From Nocardioides sp. TF02-7 (GTDB lineage Bacteria; Actinomycetota; Actinomycetes; Propionibacteriales; Nocardioidaceae), in contig NZ_CP092535.1 in NCBI RefSeq assembly GCF_022437945.1, positions 3,100,001 through 3,164,000 on the forward strand: DNA of 64,000 nt, written 5' to 3'. The position numbers and the translations under genes are program-made. Below, piece after piece: positions 19,395 to 27,971 of this stretch. Position 1 is the first letter of the stretch. Every line of letters starts with the position of its first letter. The notes beneath the pieces were generated by a model. That model was not told the origin of the DNA and did not search any database. It saw only the letters and a program-made list of their open reading frames with translations.

Positions 19395-20960
19395 ATGACG
19401 AACCTGGCCATGTTCCTCGACGACACCGCACGGGAGCACCCCGAGCGGACGGCGATCGTGCTCGGCGACGTCCGGGTGCCGTACGCGCAGGTCGACGCGG
19501 CGGCCAACCAGGTGGCGAACCTGCTCGTCGAGCGGGGCGTCGAGCCCGGCGACAAGGTGGCGCTGAGCTGCCCGAACCTGCCGCAGTTCACCATCGCCTA
19601 CTTCGGCATCCTGAAGGCCGGGGCGGTCGTCGTACCTCTCAACGTGCTCCTCAAGGGCCGCGAGATCGCCTACCACCTCGCCGACAGCGACGCGAAGGCC
19701 TACCTCGCGTTCCAGGGCACCCCGGAGCTGCCGATCGGTGCCGAGGCCCACGCCGGGTTCTCCGAGGTGGACGGCTGCGAGCACCTGTTCCTCATCACGG
19801 TCGACCCGGCCGCCCCGTCGCCGATCGAGGGTGTCGAGACCCTCGGGCAGGCGATGGCGGGCCAGGCGCCGACGTTCGCGACCCGCGACGTCGACGACGA
19901 GGACACCGCGGTGATCCTCTACACCTCCGGGACCACCGGCCAGCCCAAGGGCGCCGAGCTGCGGCACCGCAACATGCGGTCGAACGCACTCGTCGGCAAG
20001 GAGCTGTTCGGCGCCGACCCCGAGCGCCCGGACACCTACCTCTGCGTCCTCCCGCTGTTCCACTCGTTCGGGCAGACGGTGATCCAGAACGGCGCGTTCG
20101 CGTTCGGCGGCACCCTGGTGATGCTGCCCCGGTTCGAGGCGGGTGCGGCGCTGGGGCTGATGCAGCGCGAGAAGGTGACGTTCTTCGCCGGCGTGCCGAC
20201 CATGTACTGGGGTCTCCTCGGCGCCCTGTCCGCCGCCGGCGACAGCGTCGACGTCCAGCAGATCGCCGCCGGCCTGCGGGTCGCGGTCGCGGGCGGGTCG
20301 GCGCTGCCGGTGGAGGTGCACCGGCAGTTCGAGGAGCGCTTCGGCGTCACGATCCTGGAGGGCTACGGCCTCTCCGAGACCTCGCCGGTCGCCTCGTTCA
20401 GCAAGTACGGCGAGCCGGTGCGGGTGGGCTCCATCGGCGTTCCGATCCCGGGCGTGGAGATGAAGCTCGTGGCGGCCGACTCCTGGGAGGAGGTCACCGA
20501 CCCCGACGGCATCGGTGAGATCGCGATCCGCGGCGAGAACGTGATGAAGGGGTACTACAAGCGCCCCGAGGCCACGGCCGAGGCGATCAGCCCGGAGGGG
20601 TGGTTCCGCTCCGGCGACCTGGCCCGCAAGGACGCCGACGGCTGGTACTACATCGTCGACCGCTCCAAGGACATGATCATCCGGGGCGGGTTCAACGTCT
20701 ATCCCCGCGAGGTCGAGGAGGTGCTGATGACGCACCCGGCGATCTCGCTGGCGGCCGTGATCGGCGTCCCGCACGAGTCCCACGGCGAGGAGATCAAGGC
20801 GGTGGTCATCCTCGAGGACGGCGCGTCCGCCACCCCCGACGAGATCGTCGACTGGAGCAAGGACCAGCTCGCCGCCTACAAGTACCCGCGGATCGTCGAG
20901 ATCGTCGAGCGGCTCCCGATGACCGCCACCGGCAAGATCCTCAAGCGCGAGCTCGGCTGA
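19395..20960 (+). CDS. fadD: long-chain acyl-CoA ligase (AMP-binding)
   Basis: Activates a carboxylic (probably fatty) acid to its CoA thioester via an acyl-AMP. 521 residues: P-loop TSGTTGQPKGAE (about residues 178-189), the A5 motif GYGLSETSP, the A7/A8 segment GWFRSGDLARKDADGWYYIVDRSKDMIIRGG and the catalytic Lys in ATGKILKREL at the C-terminus. ATG 19395 follows GAAGGGAAAG. The 5-prime region carries repeated TTGCCCG elements. It is convergent with a ligase remnant and followed by a crotonase-fold gene, a fatty-acid-type neighbourhood. The chain length specificity is not predictable. Confidence 0.92.
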   Translation: MTNLAMFLDDTAREHPERTAIVLGDVRVPYAQVDAAANQVANLLVERGVEPGDKVALSCPNLPQFTIAYFGILKAGAVVVPLNVLLKGREIAYHLADSDAKAYLAFQGTPELPIGAEAHAGFSEVDGCEHLFLITVDPAAPSPIEGVETLGQAMAGQAPTFATRDVDDEDTAVILYTSGTTGQPKGAELRHRNMRSNALVGKELFGADPERPDTYLCVLPLFHSFGQTVIQNGAFAFGGTLVMLPRFEAGAALGLMQREKVTFFAGVPTMYWGLLGALSAAGDSVDVQQIAAGLRVAVAGGSALPVEVHRQFEERFGVTILEGYGLSETSPVASFSKYGEPVRVGSIGVPIPGVEMKLVAADSWEEVTDPDGIGEIAIRGENVMKGYYKRPEATAEAISPEGWFRSGDLARKDADGWYYIVDRSKDMIIRGGFNVYPREVEEVLMTHPAISLAAVIGVPHESHGEEIKAVVILEDGASATPDEIVDWSKDQLAAYKYPRIVEIVERLPMTATGKILKRELG

Positions 20961-21123
20961 CCGCGCGCTCGGCCCGCAGCGCCGAACGCCGCACCTTCCC
21001 GGCGTCGTCGCGGAGCGGGGCATCGGTGAGCTCGTAGCTGCGCGGCAGCTTGTAGCGGGCGACGCGCGCCCCGAGGAACGACTCGAGCTCCTCGACGGTC
21101 GTCGCCGACCCGCTCGCCGAACG
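20941..21123 (-). pseudogene. remnant of an acyl-CoA/acyl-AMP ligase C-terminus
   Basis: On the minus strand the stretch reads VEELESFLGARVARYKLPR, then SYELTDAPLRDDAGKVRRSALR, the terminal lid domain of an AMP-forming ligase with the catalytic Lys in the AGKVRR position. No upstream adenylation domain precedes it in any frame, so only the last 50-60 codons survive. Its stop overlaps the 3-prime end of the intact rightward ligase gene. The 182 bases to the next gene (21124-21305) hold nothing I recognise. Confidence 0.6.
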
Positions 21124-21305
21124 TCGTGCCGCCCCTCTCGCCGCTCTCCTGATCCACCTGGCCGGCCTCCTGTCGAGTCATGCGGCCGTCGCTCCGAGAC
21201 GATGACAGTCAGTCATGACTGTCTGCCAACCGTGGCGTGCACAGGCGGCAGCAGCCCGCCGTCGGCGCCGTCGATCTCGGTCCACGTGGCCCGATCGCGC
21301 AGTCC

Positions 21306-22064
21306 TCAGCCGCGGGCGATCCGCTCCTTGATCGCGGCCACGCCGGCGACGAAGCCGGGCAGGGTGGTCGACCACCGTTGCGCCTCGGTCTCGAGCGCAA
21401 GCGCCTCCCGGTGTTGGGTGAGCGTGGCACTGGTGCGGAACGACGCCACCATCCGGCGCGCGAGGTCCGCGTCCAGGCCGTCCAGGCCGCTGGCGACCCG
21501 CACCGCCGCCTCGACGAGGTCGCCCTCGACGACGTCGAGCACGAAGCCGACGCGCCGCGCGTCCTCCGCCGACCAGGTCTGCGAGAGCAGGCAGGCGGCC
21601 GCGGCCTGCTGGTAGCCGACGGCGCGCTGCAAGAGGTACATGTGCCCGCCGCCCGGGTGCAGCCGCAGCTGCGCGAACCGGGTGTCGAACGACGCGCGCG
21701 GCCCGGCGATCCGGAGGTCGCAGGCCAGGGCCAGGTTCATGCCCGCGCCGACGGCGGGACCCCCGACCGCGCCGATCGTGAGCAGGGGCGAGTGCAGGAC
21801 GCGCAGGAAGCCGTCGTACACCGCCTCGACGGGCCCGAAGTCGCCGTCCGCCGCCCGGAGCAGCGTGTCGAGCTCGGCGCCGGCGCAGAACGCCCTGCCC
21901 TCGGCGGCGACCACGGCGGCTCGCACGCGCTCGTCGGCTTCCGCCTCGTCGAAGGCGGCTGCGAGGCCCGCGACCAGCTCGGGGGACAGGACGTTGCGCC
22001 GGTCCGGGTCGTCGAGGGTAACGATCGCGACCGAGCCGGCGATGGACAGCTGCACACCAGTCAT
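21306..22064 (-). CDS. enoyl-CoA hydratase/isomerase-fold protein with altered catalytic residues
   Basis: Crotonase-fold protein of 252 residues: LDDPDRRNVLSPELVAGL, the oxyanion segment EGRAFCAGAEL, and GAVGGPAVGAGMNLALACDLRIAG. In classical enoyl-CoA hydratases one catalytic Glu follows GGG in that helix and the other lies before PGAGG; here the positions read GAGMN and RLHPGGG, so neither Glu is evident. It probably binds an acyl-CoA but may not hydrate it. ATG 22064 is chosen over upstream in-frame starts because the family begins just before the first strand. Confidence 0.85.
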   Translation of the reverse strand: MTGVQLSIAGSVAIVTLDDPDRRNVLSPELVAGLAAAFDEAEADERVRAAVVAAEGRAFCAGAELDTLLRAADGDFGPVEAVYDGFLRVLHSPLLTIGAVGGPAVGAGMNLALACDLRIAGPRASFDTRFAQLRLHPGGGHMYLLQRAVGYQQAAAACLLSQTWSAEDARRVGFVLDVVEGDLVEAAVRVASGLDGLDADLARRMVASFRTSATLTQHREALALETEAQRWSTTLPGFVAGVAAIKERIARG

Positions 22065-22224
22065 GGGGGGACATCCTGTCAACCGACCACAGGTCGGCGG
22101 GACCGGGCGACGCGTCCCTCGTCGGTCGTCGGTTCTCCACATTTGACTTCGACCCCTCGCGGGGAGCGCCGGTCCTGTTCTACGTTGCTGGGCAGCCACC
22201 GGATCTCAGCTCGGGAGAGTCGCC

Positions 22225-23515
22225 ATGGCCGTGCTCCAGCCGACACCCACCGGCGTCGGGCCGCGCCGCGCGGTGCTGCCCGGGCCGGAGGACGTGGCGG
22301 GTGCGCTGGACGAGGTGCTGCGGGAGGCGGTGCGGCGCGCGGGCATCGACCCGCAGCGCGAGGTGGCCGCCGTACGTCGCCTGGCCGAGGGCGTCGTCCG
22401 GGAGCACGACGAGCGGAGCCTGACCGGCGCGGTGCCGTCGGTGGCCGACGTCGACGGGCTGGTGGCCGAGCTGGTGGCGCGGGTGTCGGGGTTCGGGCCG
22501 CTGCAGCCCTACCTCGACGACCCGACGGTGGAGGAGGTGTGGATCAACTCGCCGGACCGGGTGTTCGTGGCCAGGAACGGGCGGCACGAGCTGACCAACC
22601 TGGTGCTCACCGCGGCGCAGGTGACCGAGCTGGTGGAGCGGATGCTCAAGACCACCGGGCGGCGCGTGGACCTGAGCCGGCCGTTCGTGGACGCGATGCT
22701 GCCGCAGGGCCACCGGTTGCACGTGGTGCTGGAGGGCATCAGCCGCGGCTTCTCGGCGGTCAACGTGCGGAAGTTCGTGGTGCGTGCGGCGAGCCTTGCC
22801 GAGCTGGTCGACCTGGGCAGCCTGACGCCGTCGGCGGCGCTGTTCCTCGAGGCGTCGGTGCGGGCCGGGCTCAACATCCTGGTCAGCGGCGGCACCCAGG
22901 CCGGCAAGACGACGATGCTGAACTGCCTGGCCGCCGCGATCCCCGGTGGGGAGCGGGTGATCTCGGTGGAGGAGGTGTTCGAGATCCGGTTCCCGCACCC
23001 CGACTGGGTCGCCCTGCAGACGCGGCAGGAGGGGCTCGAGGGCACCGGCGAGATCCGGCTCCGAGACCTGGTCAAGGAGTCGCTGCGGATGCGGCCCAGC
23101 CGGATCATCGTCGGCGAGGTGCGGGCCGAGGAGGCGCTCGACCTGCTGCTGGCGCTCAACAGCGGGCTTCCCGGGCTCTGCACCATCCATGCCAACAGTG
23201 CGCGGGAGGCGCTGACCAAGGCGTGCACGCTGCCGCTGCTGGCGGGGGGAGAACATCTCGGCGCGGTTCGTCGTGCCGACCGTCGCCGCCGCCGTCGACC
23301 TGGTGGTCCACCTCGAGGTCGACCACCGCGGCGCCCGGCGGGTGACGGAGATCGTGGCGGTTCCCGGCCGCACCGAGCACGACGTGATCGAGACCGAGCC
23401 GGTCTTCGAGCTGCGCGGCGGCGTGCTGCAGCGCGGGATGGGGATGCCGCCGCGCATCGGCAACTACGAACGGGTCGGCGTCGACGTACGCCGTCTCCTC
23501 CACGAAGCCGGCTGA
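22225..23515 (+). CDS. tadA: Tad pilus secretion ATPase TadA/CpaF (frame broken at 23244-23249)
   Basis: Hexameric VirB11-like ATPase powering Flp/Tad pilus assembly. N-terminal domain FGPLQPYLDDPTVEEVWINSP, Walker A SGGTQAGKTTMLN, Asp box VISVEEVFEIR, Walker B RIIVGEVRAEEALDLLLALNSG and His box GLCTIHANSAREAL. One G too many at 23244-23249 breaks the frame; removal gives LLAGENISARFVVPTVAAAVD and a protein of about 429 residues ending at 23515. It heads a seven-gene Tad cluster transcribed rightward with overlapping or near-overlapping junctions. Confidence 0.92.
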
Positions 23516-23516
23516 C

Positions 23517-24371
23517 GTGGGCGCGCTGGTCGGGCTCGGCGTGGGGGTGGGGCTGCTCCTCGTCTGGTCGGCGTTCGCGACACCGCGGCACCGGAACCCG
23601 CGGCCGGCCGGGCCGGGGCGGACCGAGCGGATGCTCGCCGAGGCGGGCATGGGTGCGGTGTCGCCGCGCTCCCTCGCCGCGCTGTGCCTCGTCTCCGCGG
23701 CGGCCACCTGCGTCCTCGTCCTCGCGGCGACGCAGACGCCGCCGCTCGCGGTGGTCGTCGGCGTGCTCGCGGGCTACCTGCCGGTGGCGCTCGTGAACGG
23801 CCGCGTACGGCGTCGGCGCCGGGAGCTCGCAGAGGTGTGGCCGGAGGCGGTGGACGACCTCGCCTCGGCGGTGCGGGCCGGGATGTCGCTGCCCGACGCC
23901 GTTGCCGCGCTGGCCGTGCGCGGACCGGAGCCGCTGCGTCCGGCGTTCGACGCGTTCGCGCTGGACTACCAGGTCTCCGGCCGGTTCGGCGACTGCCTCG
24001 ACCGGCTCAAGGCGCGGCTCGCCGACCCGGTGGGCGACCGGGTGGTCGAGGGGCTCCGGATCGCGCGGGAGGTCGGGGGCGGCGAGCTCGGACGCCTGCT
24101 CCGCAACCTCTCCGGCTACCTCCGCGACGAGCTCCGCACCCGCTCCGAGCTCGAGGCCCGGCAGTCGTGGGCGGTCAACGGCGCCCGGCTCGCCGTCGCC
24201 GCGCCGTGGCTGGTCCTGCTCCTGATGTCGTTCCAGACCGACGTCGTGACCCGCTACCGCTCGACCGCGGGCACCGTCGTGCTCGCGGTCGGCGCGGTCG
24301 CGTGCGTCGCGGCGTACCGGCTGATGATGCGGATCGGCCGGCTCCCCACCGAGCGGCGGATCCTGTCGTGA
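23517..24371 (+). CDS. tadB: Tad pilus inner-membrane protein TadB (T2SF)
   Basis: 284 residues with two N-terminal helices, a cytosolic T2SSF domain (PEAVDDLASAVRAGMSLPDAVAAL, then REVGGGELGRLLRNLSGYLRDE) and two C-terminal helices. TadB with TadC forms the membrane platform on which TadA acts. GTG 23517 starts one base after the TadA stop. Confidence 0.88.
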   Translation: MGALVGLGVGVGLLLVWSAFATPRHRNPRPAGPGRTERMLAEAGMGAVSPRSLAALCLVSAAATCVLVLAATQTPPLAVVVGVLAGYLPVALVNGRVRRRRRELAEVWPEAVDDLASAVRAGMSLPDAVAALAVRGPEPLRPAFDAFALDYQVSGRFGDCLDRLKARLADPVGDRVVEGLRIAREVGGGELGRLLRNLSGYLRDELRTRSELEARQSWAVNGARLAVAAPWLVLLLMSFQTDVVTRYRSTAGTVVLAVGAVACVAAYRLMMRIGRLPTERRILS

Positions 24372-25294
24372 CGCCCGCGGTGTGGGGCGGGCTGCTCGGC
24401 GCCACGACGGCCGCCGGCGTCGTACTCGTCGCCGGTCGGGTCGCCGCGCTCCGCCGTCCCGACCTCGGCGCCCGGGTGCTGCCCTACCTCCGCGACCTCA
24501 CGCCCACCGCCGCGCCGCGGTCCCGCGAGCCGCGGTCCGCGCTCGGGGCGCTGACCGGCCCGGCGCTGGAGTCGGCCGCCCGGACGGTGGAGCGGGTCGT
24601 CGGCGGCGCCCCGTCCGTACGACGCCGCCTGGCCCGCGCCGGTCTCGACCGCACCGTCCACGACTTCCGGGTGGAGCAGGTGGTGTGGGGCCTGGTCGGG
24701 TTCGGGGTGGCGGCGGCCTACGGGCTGGTCACGGCGCTCTCCCGCCCGGCCAACAGCGTCGCGCTGCTCCTGGTCTGCGTCGTCGGCTTCGTCCTCGGCG
24801 TGCTGCTGCGCGACCAGGAGCTGACCGCACGGGTGCGCCGACGGGAGCGTGCCGTCGTCGCCGAGTTCCCGACCGTCGCCGAGCTGCTCGCGCTCGCCGT
24901 GGCGGCGGGGAGGGGGCCGGTGACCGCCCTCGACCGGGTCGTCCGGCGCTCGCGCGGCGCCCTGTCGGCCGACCTGGCCGAGGTGCTCGCCGCCGTCCGC
25001 ACCGGCGAGCCCGTCGCCGCCGCGTTCGACCGGCTCGCCGCCCGCACCGGTGTCCCGGTCGTCGCCCGCTTCGCCCACGGCGTCGCCGTCGCGGTCGAGC
25101 GCGGCACGCCGCTGACCGACGTGCTGCACGCGCAGGCCGCCGACGTCCGCGAGGCCGGGCGCCGCGAGCTCATCGAGCAGGCGTCGCGCCGGGAGATCGC
25201 GATGATGGTGCCCGTCGTCTTCATCGTGCTGCCGGTGACCGTCCTCTTCGCCTTCTGGCCCGGGCTGGTCGGGCTCTCGCTGACCGCCCCGTGA
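24368..25294 (+). CDS. tadC: Tad pilus inner-membrane protein TadC (T2SF)
   Basis: 308 residues, membrane helices around an LVGFGVAAAYGLVTAL pair and a late VPVVFIVLPVTVLFAFWPGL helix, with a T2SSF domain (EFPTVAELLALAVAAGRGPVTALD, AAFDRLAARTGVPVVARF). GTG 24368 overlaps the TadB stop by four bases (GTGA), indicating translational coupling. Partner of TadB. Confidence 0.87.
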   Translation: MTPAVWGGLLGATTAAGVVLVAGRVAALRRPDLGARVLPYLRDLTPTAAPRSREPRSALGALTGPALESAARTVERVVGGAPSVRRRLARAGLDRTVHDFRVEQVVWGLVGFGVAAAYGLVTALSRPANSVALLLVCVVGFVLGVLLRDQELTARVRRRERAVVAEFPTVAELLALAVAAGRGPVTALDRVVRRSRGALSADLAEVLAAVRTGEPVAAAFDRLAARTGVPVVARFAHGVAVAVERGTPLTDVLHAQAADVREAGRRELIEQASRREIAMMVPVVFIVLPVTVLFAFWPGLVGLSLTAP

Positions 25295-25323
25295 CCTCGG
25301 ATCCACCTCGGGAAGGAATCGAC

Positions 25324-25503
25324 ATGAGACCGCTCCTCCGCCTCTGGGTGTGGTGCACGAGCCGGCCGCGCGACGAGCGCGGCGACGTGCCCGGCTGGGT
25401 GCTCGTCACCGTGATGTCCGTCGGGCTGGTCGGCATCATCTGGACCGTCGCCGAGGACGAGCTCGGCCGGATGCTGCGCAGCGCGCTGCGGTCGGTGCAG
25501 TGA
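25324..25503 (+). CDS. Flp-type pilin-like small membrane protein
   Basis: 59 residues: basic N-terminus, CTSRPRDERGDVPGW, one hydrophobic helix VLVTVMSVGLVGIIWTVA and a short charged tail. The size, single helix and position after tadC fit the Flp pilin-like subunit of actinobacterial Tad loci, although the classical G/E-F processing site is only loosely matched (RGDVPG). ATG 25324 follows GGGAAGGAATC. Proposed structural subunit. Confidence 0.7.
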   Translation: MRPLLRLWVWCTSRPRDERGDVPGWVLVTVMSVGLVGIIWTVAEDELGRMLRSALRSVQ

Positions 25504-25885
25504 CCACGGCGCCGCGCCAGCGGCGCGGCCGTCGTCGACTTCGTGCTCGTGCTGGTCGTGCTCGTCCCGCTGGTCGTCGGCATCCTCCAGGTGGGGCTGG
25601 TCCTCCACGTCCGGTCGACGCTCGCTGCGGCGGCGTCGGAGGGCGCGCGCTACGCCGCCACCGCCGACCGCGGCCCCGCCGACGGGGTGGCGCGCACCCG
25701 CGCTCAGATCGACGAGGCGGTGGCGGGGGCGGTTCGCGCACGACGTCGAGGTGCGGCGGGTGCTGGTCGACGGGCTGCCCGGGGTGGAGATCACCGTGCG
25801 GGCGGAGGTGCCGGCGCTCGGCCTCGGTGGACCGGCCGTCTCGTTCTCGGTCACCGGCCGCGCGGTGGAGGAGGCGCCGGAATGA
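25500..25885 (+). CDS. tadE: TadE-like pseudopilin (frame breaks near 25517 and 25725-25729)
   Basis: TadE signature SGAAVVDFVLVLVVLVPLVV followed by QVGLVLHVRSTLAAAASEGARYAA and a small outer domain ending RAVEEAPE. GTG 25500 overlaps the preceding stop (GTGA) but needs one base removed around 25517-25518 to enter the TadE frame; a G run at 25725-25729 is also one base too long (repair gives AVAGRFAHDVEVRRVLVDGLP). The corrected length is about 127 residues. If only the internal GTG at 25543 were used, the conserved segment before the helix would be lost, which supports the error interpretation. Confidence 0.75.
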
Positions 25886-26331
25886 CGCGTCGCGACGAGA
25901 GGGGCAGCGCGATCGTCGAGCTGGTGTGGCTCGGCGTCCTGCTGCTGGTGCCGCTGCTGTGGATCGTGCTGTCGGTCTTCGAGGTGCAGAAGGGGGCGTT
26001 CGCCGTCACCGCGGCGGCCCGCGCCGCCGGCCGGGCCTACGCGCTCGCGCCGACCGACGCGGCGGGCGAGCGGGCGGCGTACGACGTCGCCCGGCGGGTG
26101 CTCGCCGACCACGGGCTCGCGGACGCCCGGCTGCGGGTGCGCGTCACGTGCACGCCGTTCCCCGACCACTGCCACAGCGGCACCTCTGTCGTCACCGTGC
26201 GGGTCGAGAGCGGCGTCGAGCTGCCGCTGCTGCCCGAGGCCCTCGGCGGCGGGGCGCCGTCGTTCGCGCTCGACGCCACCCACACGGTGCCGATCGGGCG
26301 CTACCAGGAGGTCACCGGTGCCGCGCCGTGA
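25882..26331 (+). CDS. TadE/TadF-like pseudopilin
   Basis: 149 residues: MTRRDERGSAIVELVWLGVL with a single long N-terminal helix, then an outer domain with VTAAARAAGRAYALAP and a Cys pair in VTCTPFPDHCHSG that could form a disulfide. ATG overlaps the previous stop by four bases. It is a second minor pilin-type subunit of the Tad system. Confidence 0.82.
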   Translation: MTRRDERGSAIVELVWLGVLLLVPLLWIVLSVFEVQKGAFAVTAAARAAGRAYALAPTDAAGERAAYDVARRVLADHGLADARLRVRVTCTPFPDHCHSGTSVVTVRVESGVELPLLPEALGGGAPSFALDATHTVPIGRYQEVTGAAP

Positions 26332-26758
26332 GCGGAGCGACCGCGGGCAGGTGAGCGTGCTGATCATCGGATTCGCGCTCGTGGTGGCGATGCTGGTCGT
26401 GGTGGTCGTCGACGCCAGCGCCGCCTACCTCAAGCGGCAGAGCCTCGACTCCCTCGCCGACGGCGCCGCGCTCTACGCCGCGGACGCCGCTGCGGAAGGG
26501 CACGACGTCTACACCGGCGGGCTCGGCGACGACGACCTGCGGCTCAGCGCCGGCGTCGCCCGCGCGGCGGTGCGCGCCTACCTGCGCTCCACCGGCGCCC
26601 TCGCCGCCCACCCCGGCCTCACCACCGTGGTGACCGTCGACGCCACCCGGGTGCGGGTGACGGTGGCCGCGCCGGTCGACCTCCCGCTCACGCTGCCCGG
26701 CGGGCCGGAGCGACCGGTCGTCCGTGCGGTGGGGTCGGCGGTCGTCCGGCCGGAGTGA
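26318..26758 (+). CDS. TadG-like / Rv3660-type pilus-associated protein (DUF4244/TadE-N like)
   Basis: 146 residues: SDRGQVSVLIIGFALVVAMLVVVVVDASAAYLKRQSLDSLADGAA matches the TadG-like Flp-pilus N-terminal domain, followed by a small extracellular domain. GTG 26318 overlaps the upstream gene by 14 bases. It is the last gene of the Tad cluster; no von Willebrand domain follows, so it is the short actinobacterial form. Confidence 0.8.
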   Translation: MPRRERSDRGQVSVLIIGFALVVAMLVVVVVDASAAYLKRQSLDSLADGAALYAADAAAEGHDVYTGGLGDDDLRLSAGVARAAVRAYLRSTGALAAHPGLTTVVTVDATRVRVTVAAPVDLPLTLPGGPERPVVRAVGSAVVRPE

Positions 26759-26815
26759 GTCGCGTCGGCGCCGCGCACCGGCGCCGTCGCGCGCACGCGC
26801 TGCGCCGCGCGCCGC

Positions 26816-26840
26816 GTCGCGTCGCGTCGCGTCGCGTCGC
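26816..26840. repeat. pentanucleotide tandem repeat (GTCGC)x5
   Basis: Five perfect tandem copies of GTCGC, abutting the stop codon of the leftward quinone oxidoreductase gene, in the 83-base gap between convergent genes. Such a short-unit array can vary in copy number. Confidence 0.8.
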
Positions 26841-26841
26841 C

Positions 26842-27765
26842 TCACACGGTGACGACGATCTTGCCCCGCGTGTGTCCCTCCTCGGAGGCCCGGTGGGCGT
26901 CGGCCAGGCGCTCGAGCGGGTACGTCGCGGCGAGGTCGACCCGCAGCCGGCCGTCGTCGGCGAGGGCGCGGAGCTCGTCGAGGTGAGCCCGCTCCGGACG
27001 CACGAACACGTAACGCCCTCCGAGCCCGAGCACCGTCGCGGGGTCGACGACCGACGCGACGCGGGCGGGGTCGCGCACCTGCCGCGGGGCGTCCTCGAGC
27101 GCGTCGCCCCCGACCAGGTCGAGGACCGCGTCGACGGGGAAGTCGAGCTGCTCGCTCACCGGCCCGGCCGTGTAGTCGACGACCTCGTCGGCACCCAGGT
27201 CGCGCAGGAAGTCGTGGTTGTGCGGCCGGGCGGTGCCGACGACCGTCGCCCCGCGGGCCTTCGCGACCTGCACCGCCATCTGCCCGACGCCGCCGGCGGC
27301 GGCGTGGACCAGCAGCCGATCGCCCGGCCCCACCTCGAGCGCCTCGACGACCGCCTGCCACGCCGTCAGGCCGGCCAACGGCACGGCGGCCGCCTCCTCG
27401 AACGTCAGCGCCGCCGGCTTGCGCGCCACCGTGCGCTGCGGCGCCGGCACCAGCTCGGCGCAGGTGCCGTGCCGGACGTCGTCGCGCCGCACGTAGCCCC
27501 ACACCTCGTCGCCGGGCCGGAGCCCGGTGATCACCGCCGGCCCGACCGCCTCGACGACGCCCGCGACGTCCCAGCCCGGGACGATCGGCAGGTGGTGCGG
27601 GTAGGCGCCCTGGAGGTGCCCCTGGCGGATCTTCCAGTCGACCGGGTTGACGCTCGTCGCGCGGGTGCGCACCAGCACCGTGTCCGGACCCACCGGCGGC
27701 ACGTCGACGTCACGCACCTCCAGCACGTCCGCGTCGCCGTAGCGGTCGTAGACCACTGCTCGCAC
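26842..27765 (-). CDS. NADPH:quinone oxidoreductase-type zinc-free MDR protein
   Basis: 307 residues: RAVVYDRYGDADVLEVRDV, SVNPVDWKIRQG and VPGWDVAGVV of the GroES-like half, then LLVHAAAGGVGQMAVQVAKARGATVVGTA in the Rossmann half. There are no zinc-binding cysteines. It reduces quinones or activated enones with NADPH in the family. GTG 27765 is chosen because the conserved first strand begins there; the frame continues upstream into non-coding DNA. It is monocistronic by position. Confidence 0.9.
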   Translation of the reverse strand: MRAVVYDRYGDADVLEVRDVDVPPVGPDTVLVRTRATSVNPVDWKIRQGHLQGAYPHHLPIVPGWDVAGVVEAVGPAVITGLRPGDEVWGYVRRDDVRHGTCAELVPAPQRTVARKPAALTFEEAAAVPLAGLTAWQAVVEALEVGPGDRLLVHAAAGGVGQMAVQVAKARGATVVGTARPHNHDFLRDLGADEVVDYTAGPVSEQLDFPVDAVLDLVGGDALEDAPRQVRDPARVASVVDPATVLGLGGRYVFVRPERAHLDELRALADDGRLRVDLAATYPLERLADAHRASEEGHTRGKIVVTV

Positions 27766-27864
27766 CGGCCACCTCCGAGATCCGCGTGCCCGTGGTCGGG
27801 CGCGTCCTCCTCGCCGGTACCCGCCGCTCCTCCCGGCAACGCGCTCCGCGGACCGCGCTCCCGC

Positions 27865-27912
27865 GGACGTCATACGGCGCGAGGGCGATCGCCCACGATT
27901 CGTATGACGTCC
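27865..27912. repeat. 48-bp near-perfect palindromic element, copy 2
   Basis: Perfect 12-base arms GGACGTCATACG (27865-27876) and CGTATGACGTCC (27901-27912) enclose the palindromic core GGGCGATCGCCC (27883-27894). It has the same length, ends and core as 15347-15394. A half-copy TTCGTATGACGTCC follows at 27940-27953. It sits in the 206-base gap between two leftward genes, which otherwise holds nothing recognised. Confidence 0.7.
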
Positions 27913-27971
27913 CGCGCCCGCACCGGCCGGCCGGCACGGTTCGTATGACGTCCGGCGAATCGGCCCCGCAC

